64,000 nucleotides of DNA from Dokdonia pacifica. GTDB lineage: Bacteria; Bacteroidota; Bacteroidia; Flavobacteriales; Flavobacteriaceae. The position numbers were made by a program, and so were the translations under genes. Positions 33,478 to 41,942 of the stretch are shown in pieces. The notes below the pieces were generated by a model. It did no database searches, was not told where the DNA came from, and was given only the letters and a program-made list of their open reading frames with translations. The stretch covers positions 1 through 64,000 of the forward strand of contig NZ_FZNY01000007.1 of NCBI RefSeq assembly GCF_900188275.1, written 5' to 3'. Within the stretch, counting starts at the first letter, position 1, and the number at the start of each line of letters is the position of its first letter.

Positions 33478-36330
33478 TTACTTACTTAAATACATTTTAC
33501 GTCTTGAATACAAGTCATAAAAAGCATCATCTCTAAGGTTGTCTATAAATAGAATACTTTCTCCAGTACTCTTCATCTCTGGCCCTAGCTTTTTATCTAC
33601 ATTAGGGAATTTATTGAAAGAGAATACAGGTTGTTTTATAGCATATCCATTAAGCTCTGGATTGAAGTTAAAGTCTTTCACCTTCTTATCTCCTAGCATC
33701 ACTTTTGTTGCATAATTTACATATGGTTCTTTATATGCTTTTGCAATAAAAGGAACGGTACGTGACGCACGAGGATTTGCTTCAATGATATATACTTTAT
33801 CATCTTTAACAGCAAACTGTATATTTATTAAACCTACAGTATCTAACGCTAATGCGATCTTACGAGTATGGTCTTTTATTTGCTCTAAAACAAGGTCCCC
33901 AAGATTGAAAGGAGGCAAGGTAGCATTAGAATCTCCTGAGTGTATCCCACAAGGTTCAATATGCTCCATGATCCCTATGATGTATACATCTTCTCCATCA
34001 CAAATGGCATCTGCTTCTGCTTCTATAGCTCCATCTAGGTAATGATCTAGTAATAATTTATTATTAGGAATTTTACGTAATAAATCTACTACATGCTCTT
34101 CAAGCTCGTCTTTATTAATTACGATTTTCATTCCTTGTCCTCCCAATACATAAGAAGGACGGACTAAGATTGGAAAGTCAAGCTTATCTGCTACTGCAAG
34201 TGCTTCATCGGCAGTCTCGGCAGTATCAAACTCTGGATAAGGGATATCAAGATCTTTTAATAGTGTTGAGAAACTTCCTCTATCTTCAGCTAAATCTAGT
34301 GCTTGATAGCTTGTACCCATAATTTTGATACCATATCTATCTAGTTTTTCAGCAAGTTTTAAAGCTGTTTGTCCTCCTAATTGTACGATCACACCTTCTG
34401 GCTTTTCATGACGGATGATATCATAAATATGTTCCCAGAAAACAGGTTCGAAATATAACTTATCTGCAGTATCAAAATCGGTAGATACGGTTTCTGGATT
34501 ACAATTAATCATAATCGTTTCGTAATCACATTCGGCTGCAGCTAATACACCATGAACACAACAGTAATCAAACTCAATTCCTTGTCCAATTCGGTTAGGT
34601 CCTGATCCTAATACAATGATTTTTTTCCTATCGGATACAATACTTTCATTAGAAGAAAACTTTTCTCCGTCTGAGGTTTCTACTTCATATTCAAAAGTAG
34701 AGTAGAAATATGGCGTTTGTGCTACAAACTCGGCTGCACAAGTATCTACGAGTTTATACACTCTTTTGATACTCATTTCATCTCTTTTATTGTATACTTG
34801 GCTTTCTAAACATTCTAGCATATGTGCTATTTGTCTATCTGCAAAACCACGTTGTTTAGCTTCCAACATTAAATCTCTTGGAAGTGTATCTATTGTATAT
34901 TTAGAGATTTCTTTCTCCATCATATACAACTCTTCATATTGTTTTAAGAACCACATGTCTATTTTTGTGATCTCATAGATACGACTTAATGGGATTCCCA
35001 TTTGAATGGCATCATAAATCACAAAAACACGATCCCAACTAGCGTGGGTAAGCTTTTCTATAATTTGCTCGTAGTTTTTATATCCTTTTCCATCGGCTCC
35101 TAGTCCATTACGTTTAATTTCTAACGATTGTGTAGCTTTATGTAACGCTTCTTGGAAAGAACGACCTATTCCCATTACTTCACCTACAGCTTTCATTTGT
35201 AAGCCTAATGTTCTATCAGAACCTTCGAATTTATCAAAATTCCAACGTGGAATCTTTACAATTACGTAGTCTAATGTAGGTTCAAAAAGTGCAGATGTAG
35301 ATCCTGTAATTTGATTACTTAATTCATCTAAGTGGTACCCCATCGCAAGTTTGGTGGCAACTTTTGCAATAGGATATCCTGTTGCTTTTGAAGCCAATGC
35401 AGATGATCTCGATACTCGAGGATTGATCTCAATAGCAATAATTTCTTCTTCGTTATCTGGGTTTACAGCAAATTGCACATTACATCCTCCTGCAAAATCC
35501 CCAATACTACGCATCATATGGATAGCCATGTCACGCATTTTTTGATACGTAACATCAGATAAGGTCATTGCTGGAGCAACTGTGATCGAATCTCCCGTAT
35601 GGATTCCCATAGGATCCATATTCTCAATAGCACAAATAATAACTACATTATCATTTGCATCCCTTAATAACTCAAGTTCATATTCTTTCCATCCGATCAA
35701 TGCTTTATCAATCATCACTTCATGCACAGGAGACACTTCTAGACCATGAGATAAAAGTTTATCGAAATCTTCTTCCTTATATACAAATGAAGCCCCTGCT
35801 CCACCTAATGTAAACGAAGAACGTATTACAAGAGGAAAACCAAATTCTTGTGCGATTTCTTTTCCTTTCAAAAAAGAATTAGCACTAGCTTGTGGCGCCA
35901 TAGGTATTCCTATATCTCGCATCAAGTTTTTAAATTGATCTCTATCTTCAGTAATATTAATAGCAGCGATATCAACACCAATGAGCTCAACGCCAAAATC
36001 TTTCCAGATTCCTTTTTCATCGGCTTCTATACATAAATTAAGTGCTGTTTGTCCTCCCATAGTTGGTAACACAGCATCAATATGTGGATGTTTTTTAAGA
36101 ATCTGAACAATTGATTTTGTAGTAAGCGGTAACAAATATACATGATCAGCCATAGAGGGATCTGTCATAATTGTTGCTGGATTGGAATTGATAAGTATTG
36201 TTTCTATTCCATCCTCTCTTAAAGAACGTAATGATTGTGATCCAGCATAATCAAATTCACAAGCTTGACCAATAACTATAGGTCCTGAGCCTATAAGAAG
36301 TATCGATTTTAAATTTTTATTTTTTGGCAT
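33478..36330 (-). CDS. carB: Carbamoyl-phosphate synthase large subunit
   Basis: The 950-residue product has the two carbamoyl-phosphate synthase halves: an N-terminal pre-ATP-grasp and ATP-grasp half (LIGSGPIVIGQACEFDYAGS; GCNVQFAVNPDNEEEIIAIE) and a second half starting near 565 (VLGSGPNRIGQGIEFDYCCV; IEANPRASRTVPFIAKAY). It makes carbamoyl phosphate from bicarbonate, ATP and ammonia channelled from CarA, for arginine and pyrimidine synthesis. The C-terminal MGS-like allosteric domain of the ~1070-residue family form is not present, so this is the shorter type. carA is not in the window. It lies between two terminators. Confidence 0.96.
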   Translation of the reverse strand: MPKNKNLKSILLIGSGPIVIGQACEFDYAGSQSLRSLREDGIETILINSNPATIMTDPSMADHVYLLPLTTKSIVQILKKHPHIDAVLPTMGGQTALNLCIEADEKGIWKDFGVELIGVDIAAINITEDRDQFKNLMRDIGIPMAPQASANSFLKGKEIAQEFGFPLVIRSSFTLGGAGASFVYKEEDFDKLLSHGLEVSPVHEVMIDKALIGWKEYELELLRDANDNVVIICAIENMDPMGIHTGDSITVAPAMTLSDVTYQKMRDMAIHMMRSIGDFAGGCNVQFAVNPDNEEEIIAIEINPRVSRSSALASKATGYPIAKVATKLAMGYHLDELSNQITGSTSALFEPTLDYVIVKIPRWNFDKFEGSDRTLGLQMKAVGEVMGIGRSFQEALHKATQSLEIKRNGLGADGKGYKNYEQIIEKLTHASWDRVFVIYDAIQMGIPLSRIYEITKIDMWFLKQYEELYMMEKEISKYTIDTLPRDLMLEAKQRGFADRQIAHMLECLESQVYNKRDEMSIKRVYKLVDTCAAEFVAQTPYFYSTFEYEVETSDGEKFSSNESIVSDRKKIIVLGSGPNRIGQGIEFDYCCVHGVLAAAECDYETIMINCNPETVSTDFDTADKLYFEPVFWEHIYDIIRHEKPEGVIVQLGGQTALKLAEKLDRYGIKIMGTSYQALDLAEDRGSFSTLLKDLDIPYPEFDTAETADEALAVADKLDFPILVRPSYVLGGQGMKIVINKDELEEHVVDLLRKIPNNKLLLDHYLDGAIEAEADAICDGEDVYIIGIMEHIEPCGIHSGDSNATLPPFNLGDLVLEQIKDHTRKIALALDTVGLINIQFAVKDDKVYIIEANPRASRTVPFIAKAYKEPYVNYATKVMLGDKKVKDFNFNPELNGYAIKQPVFSFNKFPNVDKKLGPEMKSTGESILFIDNLRDDAFYDLYSRRKMYLSK

Positions 36331-36380
36331 GTAATGAAGAAATTTCTATGGGTGTAAAAATAGGAACTGATAGGGTATAA

Positions 36381-36415
36381 AAAAAGGTGTTACTTAAAAA
36401 AAGTAACACCCTATA
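36381..36415 (-). terminator. Terminator of rpmH
   Basis: Stem GGTGTTACTT / AAGTAACACC with an A/T loop and an A-run at the left flank, which is the U-run on the minus strand. It lies 20 bp after the rpmH stop. Confidence 0.8.
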
Positions 36416-36434
36416 TATTGATATTCAAATATCA

Positions 36435-36596
36435 TTATTTTTTGTGACGAGGCTCTGAAGATACACTTAATTTCTTTCTACCTTTTGCACGACGACGCGC
36501 TAAGACTTTACGTCCATTTGCAGTAGCCATACGCTCTCTGAAACCATGCTTGTTTCTTCTTTTTCTTTTTGACGGTTGAAACGTTCTTTTACTCAT
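36435..36596 (-). CDS. rpmH: 50S ribosomal protein bL34
   Basis: This 53-residue gene reads [19 protein letters not shown] with a core [20 protein letters not shown] and the C-terminus [10 protein letters not shown]. The TFQPSxRKRxxxHGFRxRM signature is diagnostic for bL34. It is short and very basic, and binds 23S rRNA. It has its own promoter upstream and its own terminator downstream, and it is divergent from the DUF6263 gene. The Bacteroidota forms have this slightly longer C-terminus. Confidence 0.97.
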   Translation of the reverse strand: MSKRTFQPSKRKRRNKHGFRERMATANGRKVLARRRAKGRKKLSVSSEPRHKK

Positions 36597-36667
36597 TTTG
36601 TATCTTCTTTTTGACTAATACTAAGTCTAAATTTTTACTTCTAGAATCCTGCTTTAAAAGCTGGGGG

Positions 36668-36698
36668 CAAATATACGATAACTTTTTACTTCTCCAAA
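36668..36698 (-). promoter_or_regulatory. Consensus promoter of rpmH
   Basis: On the minus strand TTTG (36695-36698), 19 bp, then TATATTTG (36668-36675) match the Bacteroidota consensus TTTG-N19-TAnnTTTG exactly. The leader to the rpmH start is about 65 nt. Confidence 0.75.
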
Positions 36699-36731
36699 CC
36701 CTAATTTCATTTTTTTTATAGTTGTTTTTAG

Positions 36732-36739
36732 TACCTTTG
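36732..36739 (+). promoter_or_regulatory. -7 box of the DUF6263 gene
   Basis: TACCTTTG fits TAnnTTTG, 27 bp before the ATG at 36767. No clean -33 box is visible. Confidence 0.5.
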
Positions 36740-36766
36740 GCGCTCATATAAAAAAGACATCTTAAG

Positions 36767-37651
36767 ATGACCAAAAATAACCTTTTAACTGTTTTATTTC
36801 TTACACTTTCCTATATATCTATTGGTCAAGTTCAACTTAAATATTCATTAGACACTAATGATAATTTTACATTACAACAAGAAGTTACGCAAATAATCAC
36901 TCAAGACATACAAGGCACTTCGCAAGAAATAGAGAATAAACTTCAAGGCATACTCGATTTTACTGTAAAAGAAAAAACATCAGAAACGACAACACTAGAT
37001 GTAAGCTTTAAAACATTTTCGATGAAAATGTCTTCTCCACAATTAGGAACGCTTATGGAAATAGATACACAAGCCGAACAACCAACTGAAGAAAGCAAAA
37101 TGTTTATGGGACTCATTGGAGCATCTATTACCATCGTTATAAATCAAGTAGGTAAAATTATAGATATTCAAAATGGCGACGCTTTTATGGAGAATATGAT
37201 TTCTGGGATGGGCATAGATGACGCTGCAGCCAAGGAACAGATAAAAAAACAATTAGAAAAAGAATGGAGTGGGGAAGCAATGGGAAAAAGCTTTGAACAA
37301 ATTTTCTACAACTACCCTACTACTAAAGTAAGTAAAGGGGACACATGGAATAATGAGTTTGTCACTAAAATGGGTTTAAGTACTACAAATACATGGACAT
37401 TAGCAGCCATTGAAAAGAATACATATAAAATAACTGGAACTGCAGCCGTAACTATAAACACTGATAATGATCAAATTAATATGAGCCTTACGGGAACGCA
37501 ACAAACAGATCTTATTGCAGATGCAAAAAGTGGGCTTCCTATACAGTTAACCGTTACTTCTGTTGCAGAAGGGGATTCTTATTCTAAAGTAATGGCCAAC
37601 TTTAAAATACCTACTAAAATAACATCAACAACATTGTATACAAGACTTTAA
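36767..37651 (+). CDS. Exported DUF6263-like protein
   Basis: The 294-residue product has a signal peptide (to about residue 20, SIGQ) and an alternating beta-strand body with QVQLKYSLDTNDNFTLQQEV, DVSFKTFSMKMSSP, and the C-terminal SVAEGDSYSKVMANFKIP. This matches DUF6263, an envelope family of unknown function with a likely curved beta-sheet. It is divergent from rpmH, and the next gene starts after 1 bp and is probably co-transcribed. No catalytic residues are evident. Confidence 0.7.
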   Translation: MTKNNLLTVLFLTLSYISIGQVQLKYSLDTNDNFTLQQEVTQIITQDIQGTSQEIENKLQGILDFTVKEKTSETTTLDVSFKTFSMKMSSPQLGTLMEIDTQAEQPTEESKMFMGLIGASITIVINQVGKIIDIQNGDAFMENMISGMGIDDAAAKEQIKKQLEKEWSGEAMGKSFEQIFYNYPTTKVSKGDTWNNEFVTKMGLSTTNTWTLAAIEKNTYKITGTAAVTINTDNDQINMSLTGTQQTDLIADAKSGLPIQLTVTSVAEGDSYSKVMANFKIPTKITSTTLYTRL

Positions 37652-37652
37652 T

Positions 37653-38237
37653 ATGTTTAATAAAAATATAAAATTAATACTAGCAGTAGCTACATTAGGA
37701 TTAGCTGTTTGGCAGTTTACAGAAAATGAGATTGGGAATGGCATCATGTTTATTTTACTGGCAGCTATTTTTGTACTACTCTATTTTAAGAATGAAATTA
37801 TCATTCTAGCATTTCTAAGATTACGTAAGCAAGATTTTCCTGGCGCACAAAAATGGTTAGGTAAAATAAGTAATCCAGAAGGAGCACTTACCAAGAAACA
37901 ACAGGGATACTATTATTATCTTCAAGGCTTAATGGTTTCTCAAACAAATATGACCGAAGCTGAAAAATTCTTTAAAAAAGCAATTGGACTAGGACTATCT
38001 ATGAAAACTGATTTAGCAATGGCTAAATTGAATTTGGCAGGTATCGCAATGACCAAAAACCGTAAACGCGAAGCACAAATCTTACTTAAAGAAGCCAAAA
38101 GTCTTGACAAACATAATATGCTCGCAGAGCAAATAAAGACGATGGAGCATAACATGAAAAGAGCTGGACAACAACCTAAACAGCAATTTGGTGGTGGACG
38201 CGGAGGCCGTGGCGGTCGTGGTGGTTTTAGGAGATAA
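37653..38237 (+). CDS. Membrane-anchored TPR protein with RGG tail
   Basis: The 194-residue product has two N-terminal membrane helices (~5-20 and ~28-52), a TPR-like helical region (~75-165, with GYYYYLQGLMVSQTNMTEAE and LAMAKLNLAGIAMTK), and a C-terminal tail of Gly-Arg repeats, GGGRGGRGGRGGFRR. RGG tails usually bind nucleic acid or phase-separate. A tail like this on a membrane TPR protein is unusual. It starts 1 bp after the DUF6263 gene and ends before a strong terminator. Confidence 0.7.
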   Translation: MFNKNIKLILAVATLGLAVWQFTENEIGNGIMFILLAAIFVLLYFKNEIIILAFLRLRKQDFPGAQKWLGKISNPEGALTKKQQGYYYYLQGLMVSQTNMTEAEKFFKKAIGLGLSMKTDLAMAKLNLAGIAMTKNRKREAQILLKEAKSLDKHNMLAEQIKTMEHNMKRAGQQPKQQFGGGRGGRGGRGGFRR

Positions 38238-38263
38238 ATCACACTGCAACACACCTAAATAAC

Positions 38264-38319
38264 AACAGGTGCAAACTAGTAAAAACAAAAATGCATTTAC
38301 TAGTTTGCACCTGTTTTTA
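38264..38319 (+). terminator. Strong terminator after the TPR/RGG gene
   Basis: A perfect 20-bp stem (38264-38283 with 38296-38315), a 12-nt loop, and a T-run. It begins 27 bp after the stop. Confidence 0.88.
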
Positions 38320-38442
38320 CTTTATTTACTCTCTTAAATACTAAGTATTTGCGTAGTTCATCCGAACTTCACACCTCCTTAACGAAAAAATTTTAACAGT
38401 ATCTAGAGGTCTCATACTTTTACAAAACCAAATTATAATTGT

Positions 38443-39123
38443 ATGAAAAGATCATTACTCGTTTTAATGTTTCTTACCGTATCTGTACTTTCTGCTCAAG
38501 AAAACACTATTTTCTTTTCTCAAGCACTTAATGCACACCTTCCTAAATACATCCAAGATGTAGAGCAAGCTATTGCCTTAAATGAGAAAGATACAATTGA
38601 ACACTTATTTAACAACCTCGTTAAACGCTCTTTAATAGGAACTTATTTTGATGACTTTAACTCCAATAATCTTGGTAAAAAGAACTTATCATTTTCTAAG
38701 TTTGAAAAACCTGTTTTATTAATTACCTATTCACCATGGTCAATACCTAGTAAAGGAGAAATGCCTGCACTTAATGAGCTAGCAAAAGAATATGGAGATC
38801 AAATAGATATTGTATTACTCTTTTGGAGCGATCAGAAAACAGCTCGTAAAAAAGCCAAAGAATATCATCACAAAATAAAAATACATTATGTAGATGATCA
38901 AGACAATAAGAATACTCAGATTATTCGAAATCTTAAGCATTCCTTAGGCTTACCTCTTATTTTTAGTGTAAGTTCTAATGAAATTGTTATAAATATTGAA
39001 AAAAGGCTCGTTAATAAACTCGATCAAACTATAGAAAACTGTTATGCTAAAAATTTAGCATTATATAAAAATAGTATTGAAAGGTTATTATCTAATGAGC
39101 AGTTATTAGTAGCTACTCCATAA
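38443..39123 (+). CDS. Secreted thioredoxin-like protein lacking the CxxC
   Basis: The 226-residue product has a signal peptide (to ~residue 18, LSAQ) and a thioredoxin-like core: KPVLLITYSPWSIPSKGEMP near 86-105, then a helix and QIDIVLLFWSDQKTARKKAK. In ordinary thioredoxins this site reads W-C-x-x-C; here it is WSIPS, so both Cys positions are Ser. It therefore cannot do thiol-disulfide exchange in the usual way and may be a binding or regulatory relative. A cis-Pro-like GLPLIF segment is present near 175. It is convergent with the TauE gene, and no operon partner is visible. Confidence 0.7.
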   Translation: MKRSLLVLMFLTVSVLSAQENTIFFSQALNAHLPKYIQDVEQAIALNEKDTIEHLFNNLVKRSLIGTYFDDFNSNNLGKKNLSFSKFEKPVLLITYSPWSIPSKGEMPALNELAKEYGDQIDIVLLFWSDQKTARKKAKEYHHKIKIHYVDDQDNKNTQIIRNLKHSLGLPLIFSVSSNEIVINIEKRLVNKLDQTIENCYAKNLALYKNSIERLLSNEQLLVATP

Positions 39124-39139
39124 GAAGGCTAGATCTCGT

Positions 39140-39508
39140 TTATTTCCCCCAGAGCATTTTCACAGCAATCACTAGTAGTATTGCTCCGAAAATTCTTTTG
39201 AGTGTTTTCTGATCTAAATTTACAGCAAACTTTGCCCCTATATATCCTCCTACAATAAAGAAAACAGCTATAAGTGCAGCATACTTCCAATTAACATAGC
39301 CTTCGCCATAATAATTATATGCGGCAATAAATGTAACAGGAACAGCTAGAACAGCTAGACTAGTCCCTTGCGCTTCATGTTGATTAAAACCTAATAGTAA
39401 AATCATCAAAGGAATCATCACTACACCTCCTCCTACTCCCATAATTCCGCTAAGCAAACCTGCCAAAAGTCCTATTACAATAAGCGAAATAATAATTGTT
39501 GTATTCAT
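39140..39508 (-). CDS. Half-size TauE/SafE-family membrane protein
   Basis: The 122-residue product has four membrane helices and one TauE/SafE motif, GIMGVGGGVVMIPLM near 20-34, with a matching PVTFIAAYNYYGEGY region. Full-length family members have about 250 residues and two such halves. This gene has clean start and stop codons, so it is a genuine half-size form that would work as a dimer, not a broken gene. The family exports sulfite, sulfonates or organic acids. Convergent with the thioredoxin-like gene. Confidence 0.8.
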   Translation of the reverse strand: MNTTIIISLIVIGLLAGLLSGIMGVGGGVVMIPLMILLLGFNQHEAQGTSLAVLAVPVTFIAAYNYYGEGYVNWKYAALIAVFFIVGGYIGAKFAVNLDQKTLKRIFGAILLVIAVKMLWGK

Positions 39509-39567
39509 ATTTTGATGGATAATTTGCTATAAAAATAGGAAAACCATAGTCTAAAAAACATAAAAAA

Positions 39568-39595
39568 GGGAAATGATTTTAAAAAATCATTTCCC
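39568..39595 (-). terminator. Terminator after the lytic transglycosylase gene
   Basis: Stem GGGAAATGATTTT / AAAATCATTTCCC. The A-run at its left flank is a U-run for the minus strand. Confidence 0.75.
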
Positions 39596-39625
39596 TAGTA
39601 ATACCATAGATTTATACGAAAAAAT

Positions 39626-40576
39626 CTATTTTCCTAAAGAGTAATAGCCTTCTTTAGGTATATCAATAAAGTATTGTTTTCTAGACTTATTATTAAGGTG
39701 AGGCTCTCTAAGCCAAGGATTGTGAAGTTTCAAAATCTTATAATTAATCCCAAAACGCTCTGAAAAGGCAACAAAATCTGTTACAGCAGAATCTACACTT
39801 ACTTTATATGTAGGAATATATTCATACAAATCTTGCTTCTTAAAGTTAAAACCATATTGAGCTGGGTGATTTAAAATTTCTTTTAACGCTATAATTCTAA
39901 AGACATAACGTCCTGTCTCTTCCCCTAGTAGTAAATCATAATAGGTATCTACATTTTGACTTTTCATACGTCTACTCACCCCTGCATTTCCTGCATTATA
40001 TGCCGCTGCCGCCGCTGTCCAACTTCCAAAACGTTCTTTTGCTTTTTTGAGATATGTACATGCAACACGTGTTGATTTTTCTATATGATAGCGTTCATCT
40101 ACATTATCATTTACTTCTAATCCATATTCTCTACCTGTAGTTTTAAGAATTTGCCAAAACCCAGTGGCTCGAGCGGGAGACACTGCTTGTGTAAGACCAC
40201 TTTCTATAACTGCAAGATATTTAAAGTCATCTGGAACACCTTCTGCCGCAAGAATAGGTTCAATAATAGGAAAATACTTGTTGGCTCTTTTAAATAACAA
40301 TAAAGAATTAGACTGCCAATATGTATTAACTAGTAACTCTCTATCCATACGTTCTTTAATATCAGGATTTTCTACAGGAACAGGCTCTCCTGCAAAATTT
40401 AATCCTTCTGGGATAGGCAATGCATATACATTATAGTCATTGATCATCTTCTCATTTTCTTCAATTTGCTCTGCATCTACTTTAGCCTCTTCTTCAGGGA
40501 GTTGCACAGCATTAATGGCTACTGCAACAATGGCTAGCAATCCAATTACAGCAAATATGCGCTCTATTCTTTTCAT
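39626..40576 (-). CDS. Membrane-bound lytic murein transglycosylase (MltD-like)
   Basis: The 316-residue product has an N-terminal membrane anchor (~5-24) and a lytic transglycosylase domain with catalytic Glu125 in AVIESGLTQAVS, then GFWQILKTTGREYGL and WTAAAAAYNAGNAGVSRRM. It cleaves peptidoglycan between MurNAc and GlcNAc, producing anhydromuropeptides. The C-terminal ~80 residues (FAERFGI-like, PWLREPHLNN) replace the LysM repeats of classic MltD. A terminator follows. The alpha/beta hydrolase gene lies 23 bp upstream on the same strand. Confidence 0.88.
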   Translation of the reverse strand: MKRIERIFAVIGLLAIVAVAINAVQLPEEEAKVDAEQIEENEKMINDYNVYALPIPEGLNFAGEPVPVENPDIKERMDRELLVNTYWQSNSLLLFKRANKYFPIIEPILAAEGVPDDFKYLAVIESGLTQAVSPARATGFWQILKTTGREYGLEVNDNVDERYHIEKSTRVACTYLKKAKERFGSWTAAAAAYNAGNAGVSRRMKSQNVDTYYDLLLGEETGRYVFRIIALKEILNHPAQYGFNFKKQDLYEYIPTYKVSVDSAVTDFVAFSERFGINYKILKLHNPWLREPHLNNKSRKQYFIDIPKEGYYSLGK

Positions 40577-40599
40577 AATTCTAAATAATTTATAACAAT

Positions 40600-41253
40600 T
40601 TAATCATTTTCAATAAGTTGTGGAAGGTTTTCATTAAACCATTTGTATTTAGTTATCACCATAATATGCGACCCTCCTGGTAATGTAATACAATTATCAA
40701 TATACTTTATAGGAAAAACCCTATCTGCATCTCCATGAATATGAATAATATCAGCATCAGGCGCTTCTTGGTCCCAACACACCATTTCTTTTACAGCCCA
40801 ACTCATATAATGTCTATCATTCATCGATAAATACTTTTGATATAAGGCTACTCTATCTTTTACAGTTTCACCAAAGGCATATTTAGCAAGCTTATCGACA
40901 TCTTCTATAAGACGTGTAGGTAGGATATTATACAGTTTTAGCTTTCGCGAAAGCTTCATTCGTCTGGGTAACTCATGTTTAGACTTAACACTACTAACGA
41001 TTATTAGTTTTTTTAATCGGATATGCTTTGCCATTTCCTGAACTAAAACACCTCCAAAACTAACCCCAAGCAAAACACTATCCTCATGTGTTATAAATGC
41101 AGTCATCCGCTTTGCATAATCAGAGATAGTTTCTTTATTTTTAGGAAGTTGCCATTCTAAAAGATGCACCATAAAGCGATCTTCTGGTAATTTTATATGC
41201 TCAAAAATAGATGGGTTAGCAGCCATCCCAGGCATCAAATAGAGATGTGTCAT
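40600..41253 (-). CDS. Alpha/beta hydrolase
   Basis: The 217-residue product has the nucleophile elbow LLGVSFGGVLV (Ser65 in G-x-S-x-G), the Asp region IHGDADRVFPI near 172 and the His region PGGSHIMV near 197. This is a complete catalytic triad of a small esterase/thioesterase-like hydrolase. The palindrome at 40941-40954 lies inside and is read as LSRKL. It is probably co-transcribed with the transglycosylase gene. Substrate unknown. Confidence 0.8.
   Translation of the reverse strand: MTHLYLMPGMAANPSIFEHIKLPEDRFMVHLLEWQLPKNKETISDYAKRMTAFITHEDSVLLGVSFGGVLVQEMAKHIRLKKLIIVSSVKSKHELPRRMKLSRKLKLYNILPTRLIEDVDKLAKYAFGETVKDRVALYQKYLSMNDRHYMSWAVKEMVCWDQEAPDADIIHIHGDADRVFPIKYIDNCITLPGGSHIMVITKYKWFNENLPQLIEND
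40941..40954. repeat. TTTCGCGAAA palindrome inside alpha/beta hydrolase
   Basis: GCTTTCGCGAAAGC, read on the minus strand as Leu-Ser-Arg-Lys-Leu. Confidence 0.9.
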
Positions 41254-41310
41254 CTATCTTTATTATAAGTGTTTAACATAATTAAAAACGCGTATGTAGG
41301 TATTTTTTTG

Positions 41311-41318
41311 TACCTTTG
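41311..41318 (+). promoter_or_regulatory. -7 box of the GNAT gene
   Basis: TACCTTTG fits TAnnTTTG. It implies a long 5' leader of about 140 nt. Confidence 0.5.
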
Positions 41319-41331
41319 CAAGAACTTAATA

Positions 41332-41415
41332 TTAAGAAATCTAAAAGTTATTAAAAACACTGTCACACATAGCGTTTTAAATTCTCCTTACAAAATTATA
41401 AAAGAGATTTCTTAA
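41332..41415 (+). promoter_or_regulatory. Leader with 11-bp inverted repeat
   Basis: TTAAGAAATCT (41332-41342) and AGATTTCTTAA (41405-41415) are perfectly complementary and would close a 62-nt structured domain in the leader. No known riboswitch is recognised. Confidence 0.35.
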
Positions 41416-41460
41416 ATACTCATAATTATACTATAAATACCTAAATATATTTACAAATTT

Positions 41461-41760
41461 ATGGAAGCAATGACAGCAATTGAATTGACAGATAATGAGT
41501 TCTTGAGACAATTTGAAGCAACGTTTGACGACAAAATGGCAAAAATTGAGTACTCATTACAGGAAAGAAAAATCTTCCTAACTAAAATCTCTATGCCTGA
41601 AGGAACTGAAGGGCATATGAATGATTTTATAGTTTCTGTTTTTAATGAAGTAGAAGACCGTAATATTAGCCTTGTACCTACAAGTCCTGAAATTGCAAAG
41701 TTTATGAGATCAAATCGTCGTAAGTACAAAAAATTATTACCTGTAGGAATCAATATCTAG
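41461..41760 (+). CDS. YjdJ-like GNAT-family acetyltransferase domain protein
   Basis: The 99-residue product matches the small GNAT-related family by its size and pattern: KIEYSLQERKIFLTKISMPE near 26-45, GHMNDFIVSVFNEVEDRN near 52-69, and RSNRRKYKKLLP at the C-terminus. These one-domain proteins are thought to bind acyl-CoA and acetylate small molecules, though the activity is not established. It has a long leader and a very strong terminator, so it is a single-gene unit. Confidence 0.72.
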   Translation: MEAMTAIELTDNEFLRQFEATFDDKMAKIEYSLQERKIFLTKISMPEGTEGHMNDFIVSVFNEVEDRNISLVPTSPEIAKFMRSNRRKYKKLLPVGINI

Positions 41761-41782
41761 TAAAGGTAATATCCAAAAAAAT

Positions 41783-41816
41783 AAAAAAGCCCGTGATTTT
41801 CATCACGGGCTTTTTT
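41783..41816 (+). terminator. Strong terminator after the GNAT gene
   Basis: Stem GCCCGTGAT / ATCACGGGC, loop TTTC, flanked by A6 and T6. Confidence 0.92.
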
Positions 41817-41942
41817 ATTTCCATTAAGTATCATATCTGTTTTCATAGATTTTTTCGTCCTAAGTGAATTCTTATATACCTGATTTATAATGACATTGTA
41901 ATTTGCATTCATAAATGATATACTAACCAAAAGCCCATTAAC

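Noticed and set aside
39140-39508. TauE gene as a truncated pseudogene
   Set aside because: The half-size gene has proper start and stop codons and intact motif; half-size members are known in the family.
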